Positions 54,688-63,853 of a DNA stretch of 64,000 nucleotides are shown here, piece after piece. Positions within the stretch are counted from its first letter, which is position 1, and the number at the start of each line of letters is the position of its first letter. Below the pieces are notes generated by a model that saw only the letters and a program-made list of their open reading frames with translations, was not told where the DNA came from and ran no database searches. This DNA is from Phormidium tanganyikae FI6-MK23 (lineage in GTDB: Bacteria; Cyanobacteriota; Cyanobacteriia; Leptolyngbyales; Leptolyngbyaceae), in contig JAHHHU010000004.1 of the NCBI GenBank assembly GCA_019359175.1, forward strand, positions 186,001 to 250,000. The letters run 5' to 3'. A program made the position numbers and the translations under genes.

Positions 54688-55502
54688 TACATCCTCCTGA
54701 CCATGCCCATGCCCATTGGAGTCTTGCGTCCGATGCCTGCATAGAGGGCGAAATCTGCCAGGGTATTCAGTTGTTTAATCGCCGCTGGGTCAGCGTCACC
54801 CAAAATGCGATAGCCGATCGTGCCCACGCAGCCTGCCCATTTGCTATTAGGATCGTTGACCAGTTCGGTACGGAGGTCAAAGAAGCAGGGAAATAGCCAT
54901 TCAATCAGAGTCTCAGGAAAGGTCATGCCACTGTAACGATTCCAGCGGTTGAGCAAGCTATGAAAGACGCATTCTCGCGTCGGTAAGGCGGAGTCATATT
55001 TCCCTTGTCTAAAAGTAGCAGGGGTGCAAAGGCTGAAGGCAAGCTGACGGGTGCTATCCGATGCTTGGTCGTATAACTGTGTGTAAGGACTAAAGTTTGC
55101 CCAAGGTTGGGTCGATTGGGCAGTGCCAAGAATGCTAGTGATTTGCAGATTGGCTGGACCCAGATGCCAGGGATGAGCAGGATTGAGGCGGAGCCAGAGG
55201 GGAGTGAGATGACTAAATAGAGCATCATCCAACAGGGAAATGCGCCACCAGCAAGGAGTACCCGCAGAAATAGGTTGTTTGTGTTCCCATTGCAGAGTGC
55301 AATCTCGACGAGAGCGATCGCTAATCTGCAATGGGCTGAGGGTAAAGGCTTTCTCGGTCTTTTGTTCGTGTAGACGATCGCCCAATGATTGATCCACTGA
55401 ACTGGCTAACGTTAAGAACAACGCATGGAGATGTTTGCCAGTTAGATAACCAGGGGGAATAGGCGAGGTGGGTAGCAGGTTAAGAACTAGACTATGCGGC
55501 AT
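54687..55502 (-). CDS. cas6: pre-crRNA endonuclease Cas6 (type I-D)
   Basis: About 271 aa. Cleaves the repeat at the base of the hairpin and leaves the 8-nt handle. RAMP fold; the C-terminal glycine-rich loop YAGIGRKTPMGMGMVRR is typical. I start at MPHSLVLNLLPTS, which overlaps csc1 by 11 bases; a frame 31 codons longer would run deep into csc1. Confidence 0.92.
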   Translation of the reverse strand: MPHSLVLNLLPTSPIPPGYLTGKHLHALFLTLASSVDQSLGDRLHEQKTEKAFTLSPLQISDRSRRDCTLQWEHKQPISAGTPCWWRISLLDDALFSHLTPLWLRLNPAHPWHLGPANLQITSILGTAQSTQPWANFSPYTQLYDQASDSTRQLAFSLCTPATFRQGKYDSALPTRECVFHSLLNRWNRYSGMTFPETLIEWLFPCFFDLRTELVNDPNSKWAGCVGTIGYRILGDADPAAIKQLNTLADFALYAGIGRKTPMGMGMVRRM

Positions 55503-56214
55503 TATTACATTGACCTCGAAACCGATACTGCATTTGAGCCGGAATTTTGAGCTTACTTTCCTCGAAGCTATAGTATTCACCCTGAATCCGAACATTGCGA
55601 ATGAGGCTTACGGGAGGCATATTCACAGTGTCGTAGCTGAGAACTTGATGGGTGAACATCACATCTAATGGGTTGAGTAGATAAGGGACAATGAATTCAC
55701 CTTGCGATCGTCTTAATTTTGATAATTCTTCCAGCCTTACCTCAGCCTTACTCATCCACTTACCCAAACGTATCCATTTTGGCAAAGATAGAGGCTTTTC
55801 AGAGATGATGAAGCATTCAAACTGGCTCTCTGGAGCAATCTCTTTCGCCCGTCCGAAACTGGGAATATTCTTTTGCGTCTTTTCCATCTCAACGTGGTAG
55901 TTATTGTTGGCATACTTCCATGTGTTGAGAACAGCTGTATGATGAACGGCTCTAGCTGGAGTAACGTAGATTCCCTGCTGGTTTAGTGGCGTGAGATGCT
56001 CCTCATATTTAGGGATTTGTTCAGTACAGAAGTAGCGGTAGGAATGCTCTTCGGGGACAGTGGTGGAATGGTGATCGCTATCCACCAATCCCAGCGCATA
56101 GCAGAGTGCATAGTTGTGTAACACTGACTCTGTTTCATACAATCGCCCAATCTCACGAGTGGCAAAATAGAGGCTGTCGTGTAGCTCTAACGTGCAGCGA
56201 TAAATTGTGACCAT
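55492..56214 (-). CDS. csc1: type I-D Cas5 protein Csc1
   Basis: 240 aa. Cas5 family subunit that holds the crRNA 5' handle in the I-D effector. CTLELHDSLYFATREIGRLYETE and VLSYDTVNMPPVSLIRN are characteristic of Csc1. Starts five bases after csc2 and overlaps cas6. Confidence 0.93.
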   Translation of the reverse strand: MVTIYRCTLELHDSLYFATREIGRLYETESVLHNYALCYALGLVDSDHHSTTVPEEHSYRYFCTEQIPKYEEHLTPLNQQGIYVTPARAVHHTAVLNTWKYANNNYHVEMEKTQKNIPSFGRAKEIAPESQFECFIISEKPLSLPKWIRLGKWMSKAEVRLEELSKLRRSQGEFIVPYLLNPLDVMFTHQVLSYDTVNMPPVSLIRNVRIQGEYYSFEESKLKIPAQMQYRFRGQCNNAA

Positions 56215-56219
56215 TCAAA

Positions 56220-57233
56220 CTACCCCGCTTTAGCTGCTGTTTTTTTCTTGCTGCTGATGTGTTTACTAGCGTAAGTTTTCGCTTCTTTGTCTGCCTGTTG
56301 TAGAATGCTTTTAATACCCTCTTCGCTACCTGTCAGTGCTTTTACTTCACCTAACAACGGCTTGAAGGTATCCCCGATGAAATCTGTATGAACAATAAAT
56401 TCTTCGGTCAATAAGGCAGAAATTGCTTGGTTAGCAGCGCTCATGACATCATCCTCATCAAGCGGATCGGGGGAATGGAGGGTTCCTGTGGCATTCATTT
56501 GATCGAAAATAGCTTGAGTCCAGCGCAGGTTACTGACAATTTCACCATCGGCAAACACAACCCCTACTAGCTCATTGCGAACTCGCCCAGTGCGGGTAGT
56601 CTGAGCACCATAGTGACGAGTTCTAAGAATATTATTGAACACATATAGGAAGCTAGCTTCCGTTGGATCTTTCAAGGTCACGATGCTGGGGAAAAACACT
56701 TGGGGACGAATGTGATCCTGCTGATTAATGCGACTTGTGACTTCTCCAGGCTTAGACCCTGCTTCGCCTTTGGATGCCATCGTGCCATTTTCGTAGGGCG
56801 CGTTCAACGTAAACGTCTCATGTGATTGATCGAAAGGAGTAATCGAAAATGCCGTATCAACTACAACTTTTGATTTCTCGGAACCAGAATCACCAATAGC
56901 AAAGCCGTAGATGATGCAATCAGGGTTGTCCATCCCAAATTCGACGTTATATTCACACTCCTCAGGTTTTACCAGGCCATAGGTTCGTAAGAGTTCTCGA
57001 CCGACCAAACGCTCTGGAGTGGATTGTTTGCGCTTGAACATGGAGAGGCGACTAATAGGAGTTTTGTCGGCAATTCCGGCTCTTACCCTTGCCTTGTTGA
57101 GTTCTCCATCCGTTTGAAACAGGGGGTAGGACTCGGTAATCCGAACGGTAAGAAAATGAACATATTTTCCCATAGGCTTATAGGGAATTTCCGTATGAAA
57201 GAACTTAGAATTAAGCGTCTTTAGCAATGCCAT
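56220..57233 (-). CDS. csc2: type I-D Cas7 protein Csc2
   Basis: 337 aa. Backbone subunit that polymerises along the spacer part of the crRNA and flips out every sixth base. FFHTEIPYKPMGKYVHFLTVR and RTRHYGAQTTRTGRVRNELVG are typical. Lysine-rich C-terminus. Confidence 0.95.
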   Translation of the reverse strand: MALLKTLNSKFFHTEIPYKPMGKYVHFLTVRITESYPLFQTDGELNKARVRAGIADKTPISRLSMFKRKQSTPERLVGRELLRTYGLVKPEECEYNVEFGMDNPDCIIYGFAIGDSGSEKSKVVVDTAFSITPFDQSHETFTLNAPYENGTMASKGEAGSKPGEVTSRINQQDHIRPQVFFPSIVTLKDPTEASFLYVFNNILRTRHYGAQTTRTGRVRNELVGVVFADGEIVSNLRWTQAIFDQMNATGTLHSPDPLDEDDVMSAANQAISALLTEEFIVHTDFIGDTFKPLLGEVKALTGSEEGIKSILQQADKEAKTYASKHISSKKKTAAKAG

Positions 57234-57296
57234 CGTGAATGTCTCCCGTAATGTTCAAAAAATTGGTTGATTAACGAATGAGCTGAGAGAGTGCAA

Positions 57297-60200
57297 CTAT
57301 TCTTCTTCCGTAGCAGGTTTCTCGCCTTTGGCTTGATTTTCTTTATCGTCTTCCAATCGATAAAGGAACTCACAGGTATCTCGCAGTAGATTCAACTGCC
57401 GACCTGCAAGACGAGCGCGATCGCCCGCAAAGGCTGTCTCAAATACGTCAATCACGAAGTATCGAGCAAAATCGAGAACCACCTGTCGTTCTTCTTCTCG
57501 CTTGCTGATCACCCAGCGACCCTCAGCCGTAGAGGCATGTACGCGATCCATTAGCTTGAAGACTTCGGCGGCAACTGTCGCCACAAGCGTATCCCCCTGG
57601 AAAACCGTAGAGTCCGCCTTGAGCAACGTCTCAGCTGCCAGGTCAATTGGCTTTAAAACAGCATTTGCCTTAGGATTAAAGCGTTTATTGGCTCGATAGA
57701 ACTTTCGGTAAAGTTCTGTCAATTTTTGAGGATGGTTGAGGGGCGATTTCTCGGTATCTTTCACAATTAAGGTCTCCAAATTCATATCAAACTCAACATA
57801 GGGATCAAAGCAGGGATAGAAGTGATAGGCATATAGCTTGATTTTCTTGGCACTAGGCGTGTCACTCTGCTGCTTTCTTGCCCACTTTGCAAGATAGGAG
57901 AAGACGTAGAGGGGACTGGTATCTAAATCCTTTGCCAGTTCAGTGAGTTTGCCCCAGTTTGCGTCGTAGCCTCCCTTTCCTTGTCTGGCATTCACATCTA
58001 AATGAATGGCATAGGCAGCCGTTAAGGTATTCAACGGAGCAGATCGCTGGGTTCCATCCGCTGATGCCCAGCCTTCCAAAATATGGTCGAGCCGAAACTG
58101 ATCTTTGCCTAGCAACACCCGAAACGCTTGAGGGGCGCTATCAAGGAACACACTTTCTTCAAACTCAGCGCCATCATTAAACGGTGGAATTGGTGATTCA
58201 GAAACGACCGTTTTGACATCTAGAATCATGGGAAACGCAAAGGCTAACCAGGCAGGCATCACCCAGGATTCAGTATCGGTTGGGTCTTTCCCAGGTGGTA
58301 GCGCCATGAAATAGAAGGTCAATGGCTTGTCGTCAGGGTAGGCAAGTTTGAAGGTGCGATCGCGCTTGAAGTTAGGATCAGTTTCATCTAAATTTTTCTT
58401 GCGCTCTAAGTCATCATCGATCAAAAACGCATCCACGCTTTGATAGCGATCGCGCCCAAAATCTACGTCCAGGTCTCGGCTGATAAAGTGATTGCGAATA
58501 CTGGTATCAAAGCGGGTCTGAGCAATACCGCTGTAAGCCTTTTGCAAAAACTTGTTTGTTTCTGGTGTGAAGTAGTAGGTCGGATAGAAGTAGAGATAGC
58601 GATATTTGCCATCTTCAAAGCGTTTGCCCACGGCTTGAGTTTGGTTCATGAGAATTTGCCGCAGCATCATCTCAATCCCCGCAATGCTGGAGATGTTGCG
58701 CTTGGCATTAGAGCCGCCCAGCATTTGCTTATTGGTATAGACTTGAGGTGTGAATAGAACAGCCGATTCCATTTGCTCAGTGACGGTATAGGCCGAATGG
58801 GAAATGGAGCAGACAAGCTGTCGTCCGCGTCCAGGCTTTTTAGCATTGTTGTAGCTGCTTAACTCTTTAAGAAAGATATTGGCTTGTTCAGTTGATGGGC
58901 TTTCTGGAGTCGCACCGGGAAGCATAATGACGCGATCGCACCATTCCCGCACATCATCCCAACCATCAGGTAAGTTGTATTGAGCGATCGTGGGCTGAAT
59001 TAACGCTGCAATGTGAGCTACCACCTGTGAACAGGTTTCGCGTACATCTTCAATGCCTGGGTTGTGTTCCAGATATTTTGCTGCCAGGTAATACCATTCA
59101 TAGGGGACACCGCCTGTATTGCCTTTAAGCTTTAATTCTTTCAGTGATTCATTAATTCGCTGAATCGCTCGAACTTGAGGCAAGTATGCCGATAGGTTCC
59201 AGAATTCTGCAACCTTATAGATCAACTCTAGATTGGAAGGTGCGGGTAGTTTCTTATTTTGCTTACGAGCCGTTTCAATTTTGTCGAGCCGTTCTCCCCA
59301 GATCTTGCGGCTGATCACATCGCCAAATTCAGCAATCTGGTCAATCCGAATATCATCTGTAAACTTGAAATTGTAATCGATAGGTAATACACTTTGTTGC
59401 TGGAACTTAACCAGGTTGTCACTACGGCTAGTAGCAACCGAAGCTTTACCTGTGCGGAGAATTCGCAATGTAGCATCTAGGGCAACCTGCATTAATCCAG
59501 CGTCATCAAAGAACAAGCTGTAATAATCCGCATACTTCATTCCTTTGCCATCGCGCCCAAAGCCGGTTTGACGTTGCCGCAGTTGACCAGCACACAGGGC
59601 TTTGATACTGTCAACAACGCGGGTACTTAGCCCTTCTCGCTCAACTGCTGGTGCATCTCTTCGAGATAGGTAAATCACTCCTGTAGGTAAATACAGCAAC
59701 GGTTCATAGTAGGTACGATCGCCAGTATTCAAGCTTGTATGAGCATCGACAAGGGCATTATTCACCACGTTGGTCAGTACCCCTCGATTCTCAGAGATGC
59801 TGTGGTAAGTGAGTTTCAGTTGACCATCGCTGAGATTATGCAGTAAATCGTTGAGGCGGTTGTTTTCAGCGTCGTAGGGATGCTTGACGATCGAGGCTAG
59901 AGAATCTGCTAAACACGTTAAGTCAGAGAGGCTCCGCAGCACCCTATCTTTAAGTGTTGGATTGAGACCAGATTCAGAAAAATTCCAGTTGGTATCCCAG
60001 CGTCGCTGAGCGTTGTATGCCATGCACAGCAGATCATCAATGTAGTCTTTGTAGAACTTTGGATTGTCAGGATTGATGAAGCGATCGAGTCCTAGCTGTT
60101 GCACTTTCTGATCAATGATTTGTCGATGAGCCTCTAGGGGCAATTTACGACAATCATCAGGCGCATCGGGGAATTTCTCAAAGTCGTGCAGAATAAAGGC

Positions 60201-60617
60201 GGTAAGCACTAACCGCCGCTCTCGTTCTCGAACAACCCGCCTGACAGTAGTATCCATCTTTGCCAAACGGCGTTCGATCAGATTGGCTGGAAATAGACCA
60301 TTTAGTAAGTGAGTGTTGAGTGATTGATCGGCTGCATTATCCCGCCGGACTTTAGCTTTACCTTCGGCTTCATTTTTGCGATCGAGTTCATCGAAGAATT
60401 TGCCCCCTTTGGCAGTCACGCCGATCGCCATTCGTAATAAATTTGGCAACACGTACTCCGCAAAGTCCTGCATCACGGGATCATCAGGATTTTGTGACTG
60501 AATCGCTTCCCGTAGTAGCTTGAGGGTCAGGAGTTCGCGTGGGACGGAAGTAAGGGTGCGATCGCTCTCTTCTGCAAAGCCAAAATCGCCTTCTAGAAAG
60601 TCAAAATCTTCATTCAT
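57297..60617 (-). CDS. csc3: type I-D large subunit Cas10d (Csc3) with HD nuclease
   Basis: 1106 aa. Large effector subunit that in type I-D carries the DNA-cutting HD domain. The HD pair is in LTAFILHDFEKFPDAPD (H144-D145), with further conserved His in LNTHLLNGLFP (103). The middle has a palm-like region and the C-terminus a helical bundle. Its ATG overlaps the stop of the HepT-like gene by eight bases, so the two are coupled. Confidence 0.96.
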   Translation of the reverse strand: MNEDFDFLEGDFGFAEESDRTLTSVPRELLTLKLLREAIQSQNPDDPVMQDFAEYVLPNLLRMAIGVTAKGGKFFDELDRKNEAEGKAKVRRDNAADQSLNTHLLNGLFPANLIERRLAKMDTTVRRVVRERERRLVLTAFILHDFEKFPDAPDDCRKLPLEAHRQIIDQKVQQLGLDRFINPDNPKFYKDYIDDLLCMAYNAQRRWDTNWNFSESGLNPTLKDRVLRSLSDLTCLADSLASIVKHPYDAENNRLNDLLHNLSDGQLKLTYHSISENRGVLTNVVNNALVDAHTSLNTGDRTYYEPLLYLPTGVIYLSRRDAPAVEREGLSTRVVDSIKALCAGQLRQRQTGFGRDGKGMKYADYYSLFFDDAGLMQVALDATLRILRTGKASVATSRSDNLVKFQQQSVLPIDYNFKFTDDIRIDQIAEFGDVISRKIWGERLDKIETARKQNKKLPAPSNLELIYKVAEFWNLSAYLPQVRAIQRINESLKELKLKGNTGGVPYEWYYLAAKYLEHNPGIEDVRETCSQVVAHIAALIQPTIAQYNLPDGWDDVREWCDRVIMLPGATPESPSTEQANIFLKELSSYNNAKKPGRGRQLVCSISHSAYTVTEQMESAVLFTPQVYTNKQMLGGSNAKRNISSIAGIEMMLRQILMNQTQAVGKRFEDGKYRYLYFYPTYYFTPETNKFLQKAYSGIAQTRFDTSIRNHFISRDLDVDFGRDRYQSVDAFLIDDDLERKKNLDETDPNFKRDRTFKLAYPDDKPLTFYFMALPPGKDPTDTESWVMPAWLAFAFPMILDVKTVVSESPIPPFNDGAEFEESVFLDSAPQAFRVLLGKDQFRLDHILEGWASADGTQRSAPLNTLTAAYAIHLDVNARQGKGGYDANWGKLTELAKDLDTSPLYVFSYLAKWARKQQSDTPSAKKIKLYAYHFYPCFDPYVEFDMNLETLIVKDTEKSPLNHPQKLTELYRKFYRANKRFNPKANAVLKPIDLAAETLLKADSTVFQGDTLVATVAAEVFKLMDRVHASTAEGRWVISKREEERQVVLDFARYFVIDVFETAFAGDRARLAGRQLNLLRDTCEFLYRLEDDKENQAKGEKPATEEE

Positions 60618-60930
60618 CTTCTTCTAGTGAATTTAGATAGGTCTGAATTTGCTGGACATATTGCGGATATTGCACCGCTGCTAATTGCAAGGCTCGATAC
60701 GCCATTTCAGGATCGATGTCATCGTAAACGTGAGCGAGTACATTTCTAAATCCCGCCGATAAGGCGAGCTGGGTTGCTAGCTCTGAAGTGATAAAACCAA
60801 GTTCACCTGCAAGTGTAAATGTCTCTGCATTCGTTAATTTCTCTAGATCGATATCTTCCCTATGCTTGACCAACATACGATTAATATCGATCGCTGGAAG
60901 GAAAACCATTCCCTCTAGCCCGTGAGCCAA
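60610..60930 (-). CDS. HepT-like (DUF86) toxin remnant coupled to cas10d
   Basis: 106 aa. The C-terminal 75 residues (GELGFITSELATQLALSAGF, RNVLAHVYDDIDPEMAYRAL) are HepT. RNVLAHVY fits the catalytic RX4-6HxY motif of HepT RNases. The N-terminal 40 residues do not resemble HepT and overlap a MntA remnant in another frame. It may be a truncated toxin with a new start, retained because it is translated into cas10d. Function uncertain. Confidence 0.7.
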   Translation of the reverse strand: MAHGLEGMVFLPAIDINRMLVKHREDIDLEKLTNAETFTLAGELGFITSELATQLALSAGFRNVLAHVYDDIDPEMAYRALQLAAVQYPQYVQQIQTYLNSLEEDE

Positions 60931-61015
60931 AGAGTACCAACAATTTCAGATAAGGGACTTGCTCTAGGATTTGTGGAATGGCTGCTTGGATATCGGCAAT
61001 TAATTGAGGTTTCAT
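60881..61015 (-). pseudogene. MntA-type nucleotidyltransferase antitoxin, truncated
   Basis: 44 codons: MKPQLIADIQAAIPQILEQV, then LVLFGSRARGNGFPSSDRY and stop. GSRARG is the nucleotidyltransferase G-S-x-x-G motif, and SDRY sits where the metal-binding SDWD/E should be. MntA normally adenylylates the neighbouring HepT toxin. A deletion seems to have joined the N-terminus of mntA to the 3' part of hepT. Confidence 0.75.
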
Positions 61016-61083
61016 GAGCCTATCTTCTCCATGAAGAAATATAACGGAAGGATTGTTGCCAACTTAGGAGAAAATTTTGAGGA

Positions 61084-61117
61084 AGGGGACTTTGAGCCTT
61101 TAGGTTCTCTGTCCCCT
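61084..61117 (-). terminator. hairpin between the 56-aa ORF and the MntA remnant
   Basis: AGGGGAC / GTCCCCT with an internal GAG / CTC pair. On the minus strand the following bases are not a T run, so it may attenuate rather than stop transcription into the cas operon. Confidence 0.45.
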
Positions 61118-61146
61118 AGCAATTACGCAGCTAACCTTATAGATTC

Positions 61147-61317
61147 CTAAGGAATCTCATCAGAACGCTGTGGGAACAAATTGAGTTCAAGTTGCTTGCC
61201 CTCAATCTGTTCGAGTGATCCTACTTTTCTGATATCTAGCGCTTTCTCTTCAACAGAAATCTGCTGAGAGTTGTAGGACGCTAGATCGAAAAGTACGGGC
61301 TGCTCGTAATCAGCCAT
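61147..61317 (-). CDS. 56-aa orphan protein upstream of the cas operon
   Basis: MADYEQPVLFDLASYNSQQI, then a Glu/Lys-rich helix and ELNLFPQRSDEIP. AGGAGG five bases before the ATG is the best ribosome site in this region, which argues that it is translated. No family is recognised. The palindrome AGATTCC-TAA-GGAATCT overlaps its stop codon. It is the first gene downstream of the putative promoter and guide-RNA target at 61404-61471. Confidence 0.65.
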   Translation of the reverse strand: MADYEQPVLFDLASYNSQQISVEEKALDIRKVGSLEQIEGKQLELNLFPQRSDEIP

Positions 61318-61403
61318 TTCGACCTCCTAAGTTATTTAGTTGGTGTTTATGGCAGCTTTTACCTAAAATATGAGCTACGAATGCGCGCCATGGACAGAGG
61401 CAA

Positions 61404-61432
61404 ATTTTAGATCTGCATGTCGAAAGTACGAA
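61404..61432 (-). promoter_or_regulatory. putative promoter of the 56-aa ORF and cas operon
   Basis: On the minus strand TTCGTA (61427-61432), 17 bases, then TAAAAT (61404-61409). The -10 fits five of six consensus bases, the -35 only three. The match site of the crRNA-like unit begins one base upstream of the -35. Confidence 0.4.
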
Positions 61433-61433
61433 T

Positions 61434-61471
61434 CTCCGTCTCTATGCTTGAAGGCTAACGCCACCAGCTAA
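61434..61471. promoter_or_regulatory. candidate target site of the crRNA-like unit
   Basis: Aligned without gaps to the 38-nt pseudo-spacer at 61599-61636, it matches at 26 of 38 positions. Mismatches are at 1, 6, 7, 8, 12, 18, 24, 30, 31, 33, 34 and 38. In positions 9-30 the only mismatches are 12, 18, 24 and 30, a strict 6-nt period. The three bases before position 1 are AAT, not GTN. Confidence 0.5.
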
Positions 61472-61561
61472 AGGTTAGCACAGGTTTTATAAAGCGTAGC
61501 TACGGAAGACACTAAGTTTTTTATCCTGTATCATGGAATCTAGAGGGCAAGAGTGACATAG

Positions 61562-61673
61562 ATTTGTTCGCTCTCAAAAACCTTTCAGGGATTGAAACTT
61601 CCGATGCTAAGCTTGGAGGCTTACGCCCTCTTCTAGTGTGTAAACACCCTAAAACCCTTTCAGGGATGGAAAC
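61562..61673 (+). CRISPR. lone degenerate repeat-spacer-repeat unit (crRNA-like)
   Basis: Opposite in orientation to the main array. First repeat (61562-61598): 29 of 37 bases match the array repeat, the last 18 exactly, including AGGGATTGAAAC with the intact handle. Spacer (61599-61636): 38 nt, starting TTCCGATGCTAAGC. Second repeat (61637-61673): 26 of 37, hairpin CCCTTTCAGGG intact, handle ATGGAAAC. The unit ends on the cas3 stop codon. The geometry equals one unit of the main array, but the 5' half of both repeats has drifted. Confidence 0.8.
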
Positions 61674-63853
61674 TAGGCGATCCATATTTCGCCTCCTTTA
61701 CTTTTGAACTGGTACGCGAGCGTATCCAACAGCAGTGCACTTTGCCCAAATGCCACAGAGTAAGGTGCCACTGCATCATGAAAGCTGTAGTTATCGCTAA
61801 TCGGATAAATCTGGAAGTGCATGGGCAGTCGGAGCCGTTGCCTCACCTCACTGGTCGGACGGCGCAGCACATAACTCACCAGTGCGCGATTGCGCAGCTT
61901 CCTATTTATCTCCCCTACCCAACGATTGTCAGGTTGCCAGATTTCGACACCCTTCAAAACCTGCACTTTCCATGCATCGGCAATCGTCTCTAACGTGCCA
62001 GGAAAGTGAAATTTCCAGTTCAGCCGTTCCTCTCGGTAAGCCTTGAGCTTCATGAAGGCGAGGCAGTGAGCAAATCTGCCTTTAGGAATGGGTTTCTTGG
62101 TACGTTTGGCAGTAGCTTCTAGCGATCGCAAAAATGCTGCCTCAGTCCACAACTCAATCTCTAAATTCCCTAGAATTCCTGGCAAATCATAGGTTTTGTA
62201 ACGATCTGCCTCATACAGTTCCGTCTCATCGTACAGTCCACACTGCAACGGACTCGACCCGCGAAAACTACAGGCATCTTCCGCGATCGGGTTACCAGTC
62301 TGCTGTCCAGAAAACTGTTTCCACTCATCCGCCCAGCCAAACACCCGCCCAGCAACCGACTTTAAACTCGTATCAAAAACGGTTTCACAGGCAGCTTGAA
62401 ACTTTTTTAGACTGCCCGCATACTGCTGTTGAATCGTTTTGTGGTTTAAATCAACGCACAACTTGAAGGATTGCACCGCACCCCAGCGCTTGTAGTAACC
62501 TCGAAAATCATTAATCTGGCGATATTTTTCATTGATCGCCGCATTGAAGAAGGAGCGATCGTACACACCTTCAGTCAGCAAGGATGGTTTATCCCCTAAG
62601 AATAATCGCTCGACTAGAAAATTGGGCACTAGGGCATAAGCCGTAAAGCCATCAAAAGGAACCTCTTGAGTGTTGCAATCGTGTCGTCCCAATCGTCCCA
62701 ATCGTTGGATGAAGTTGCCCGCATCAGAGGATTCAAAAATCAGGAAATTGATTTTGAAATCAACTCCCACGTCGATCGTGCTGGTACCAAGGACTAAATC
62801 AGCAGAGAGCGATCTCTCCCGCTCACTTTTTCCTGAAAGCCCAGTATTCTCGCTTGCGATTAACCCATACGGTTGCAAGAGTGCTTGAAAAAACGGGGTC
62901 AATCGCTTTACTGCGGCTATCGAATTGAGAATGATTGCGCCTTTACTTCCTGGATGTTGTTGAAACTGTTGCAAAATTAATTCGGCATTGTCCTTCAACC
63001 AGATTTCAGAAGCTTTCGCTACAGGTTCCAATGAGACAAAACTCAAAGCGATCGCTCTCACCACCTGCCGCCATCCTTCAGCGTCGAGTTGCTGCTGCTG
63101 CTTTGACGTTTCTGGAAATTGGTATTTGTTTTGTTCTAATGGACTAATGACTTGACAGCGAAACCTCGCATCCTGAAATCGCTGCATCAATTTTTCATCT
63201 GGGGTTGCTGATAAGAATAAAAACTTCTTGCGTCGGTTGGTTACTTGAATTAGCAGCATGGTGTTGATCACACTTGCGATCTGTGGAGCAGCATAGACAT
63301 GAAATTCATCAAAAATAAACAAGTCAAAATCTTTATCAATCCGCCCCCAGAGCTTATCGGGGCTATCACCTTTTTGCCCTTTGAGGAGGTATGCTCCTCG
63401 ATGCAAGAAGTGAAAAATATCAGGATTCGTCAGCAAAACTTCTGATTGGCTAGTGCGTGTGGCGATCGCCGCCCCTTTACTGATGTCCTCATTCTCTGCA
63501 TAAATTTCTAACTCTGCCCCACTCAATCGTGTTACTCGTGGATCATTCGGTGGCTGAAAGTCTGCAATATATTTGCGAGTCTGGGTTTCTTGATCGCGGG
63601 CAAGCTCGTTTGTTGGGTAAAGGGCGATCGCGTTGCACTCCCCCTGAAGCACTTCTAGAAACGCTGCTAAACTTTTGCCATCACCCGTCATCGCAGTATT
63701 GAACACTACATCCACGTTCGGGTCACGGAGTGCTTTCAATGTTTCTGCTTGATGCCAGGAAAGTACCCACCCTAGAGGTAACTTAATATCCTGGGGTATT
63801 TCTAATGCAGGGCTTGAGTAAACAGGCTTGAGCGTAAGACTGTATTCCGTCAT
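61673..63853 (-). CDS. cas3: type I-D Cas3 helicase (Cas3')
   Basis: About 726 aa SF2 helicase that unwinds target DNA; it lacks an HD domain, which in type I-D is on Cas10d. Walker A TAMTGDGKS (53-61), DExH box LFIFDEFHVY, motif III LFLSATPD, and motif VI FIQRLGRLGRHD are clear. The ATG giving MTEYSLTLKP is chosen; 28 more codons are open upstream but would run into the divergent promoter. Confidence 0.94.
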   Translation of the reverse strand: MTEYSLTLKPVYSSPALEIPQDIKLPLGWVLSWHQAETLKALRDPNVDVVFNTAMTGDGKSLAAFLEVLQGECNAIALYPTNELARDQETQTRKYIADFQPPNDPRVTRLSGAELEIYAENEDISKGAAIATRTSQSEVLLTNPDIFHFLHRGAYLLKGQKGDSPDKLWGRIDKDFDLFIFDEFHVYAAPQIASVINTMLLIQVTNRRKKFLFLSATPDEKLMQRFQDARFRCQVISPLEQNKYQFPETSKQQQQLDAEGWRQVVRAIALSFVSLEPVAKASEIWLKDNAELILQQFQQHPGSKGAIILNSIAAVKRLTPFFQALLQPYGLIASENTGLSGKSERERSLSADLVLGTSTIDVGVDFKINFLIFESSDAGNFIQRLGRLGRHDCNTQEVPFDGFTAYALVPNFLVERLFLGDKPSLLTEGVYDRSFFNAAINEKYRQINDFRGYYKRWGAVQSFKLCVDLNHKTIQQQYAGSLKKFQAACETVFDTSLKSVAGRVFGWADEWKQFSGQQTGNPIAEDACSFRGSSPLQCGLYDETELYEADRYKTYDLPGILGNLEIELWTEAAFLRSLEATAKRTKKPIPKGRFAHCLAFMKLKAYREERLNWKFHFPGTLETIADAWKVQVLKGVEIWQPDNRWVGEINRKLRNRALVSYVLRRPTSEVRQRLRLPMHFQIYPISDNYSFHDAVAPYSVAFGQSALLLDTLAYQFKSKGGEIWIA

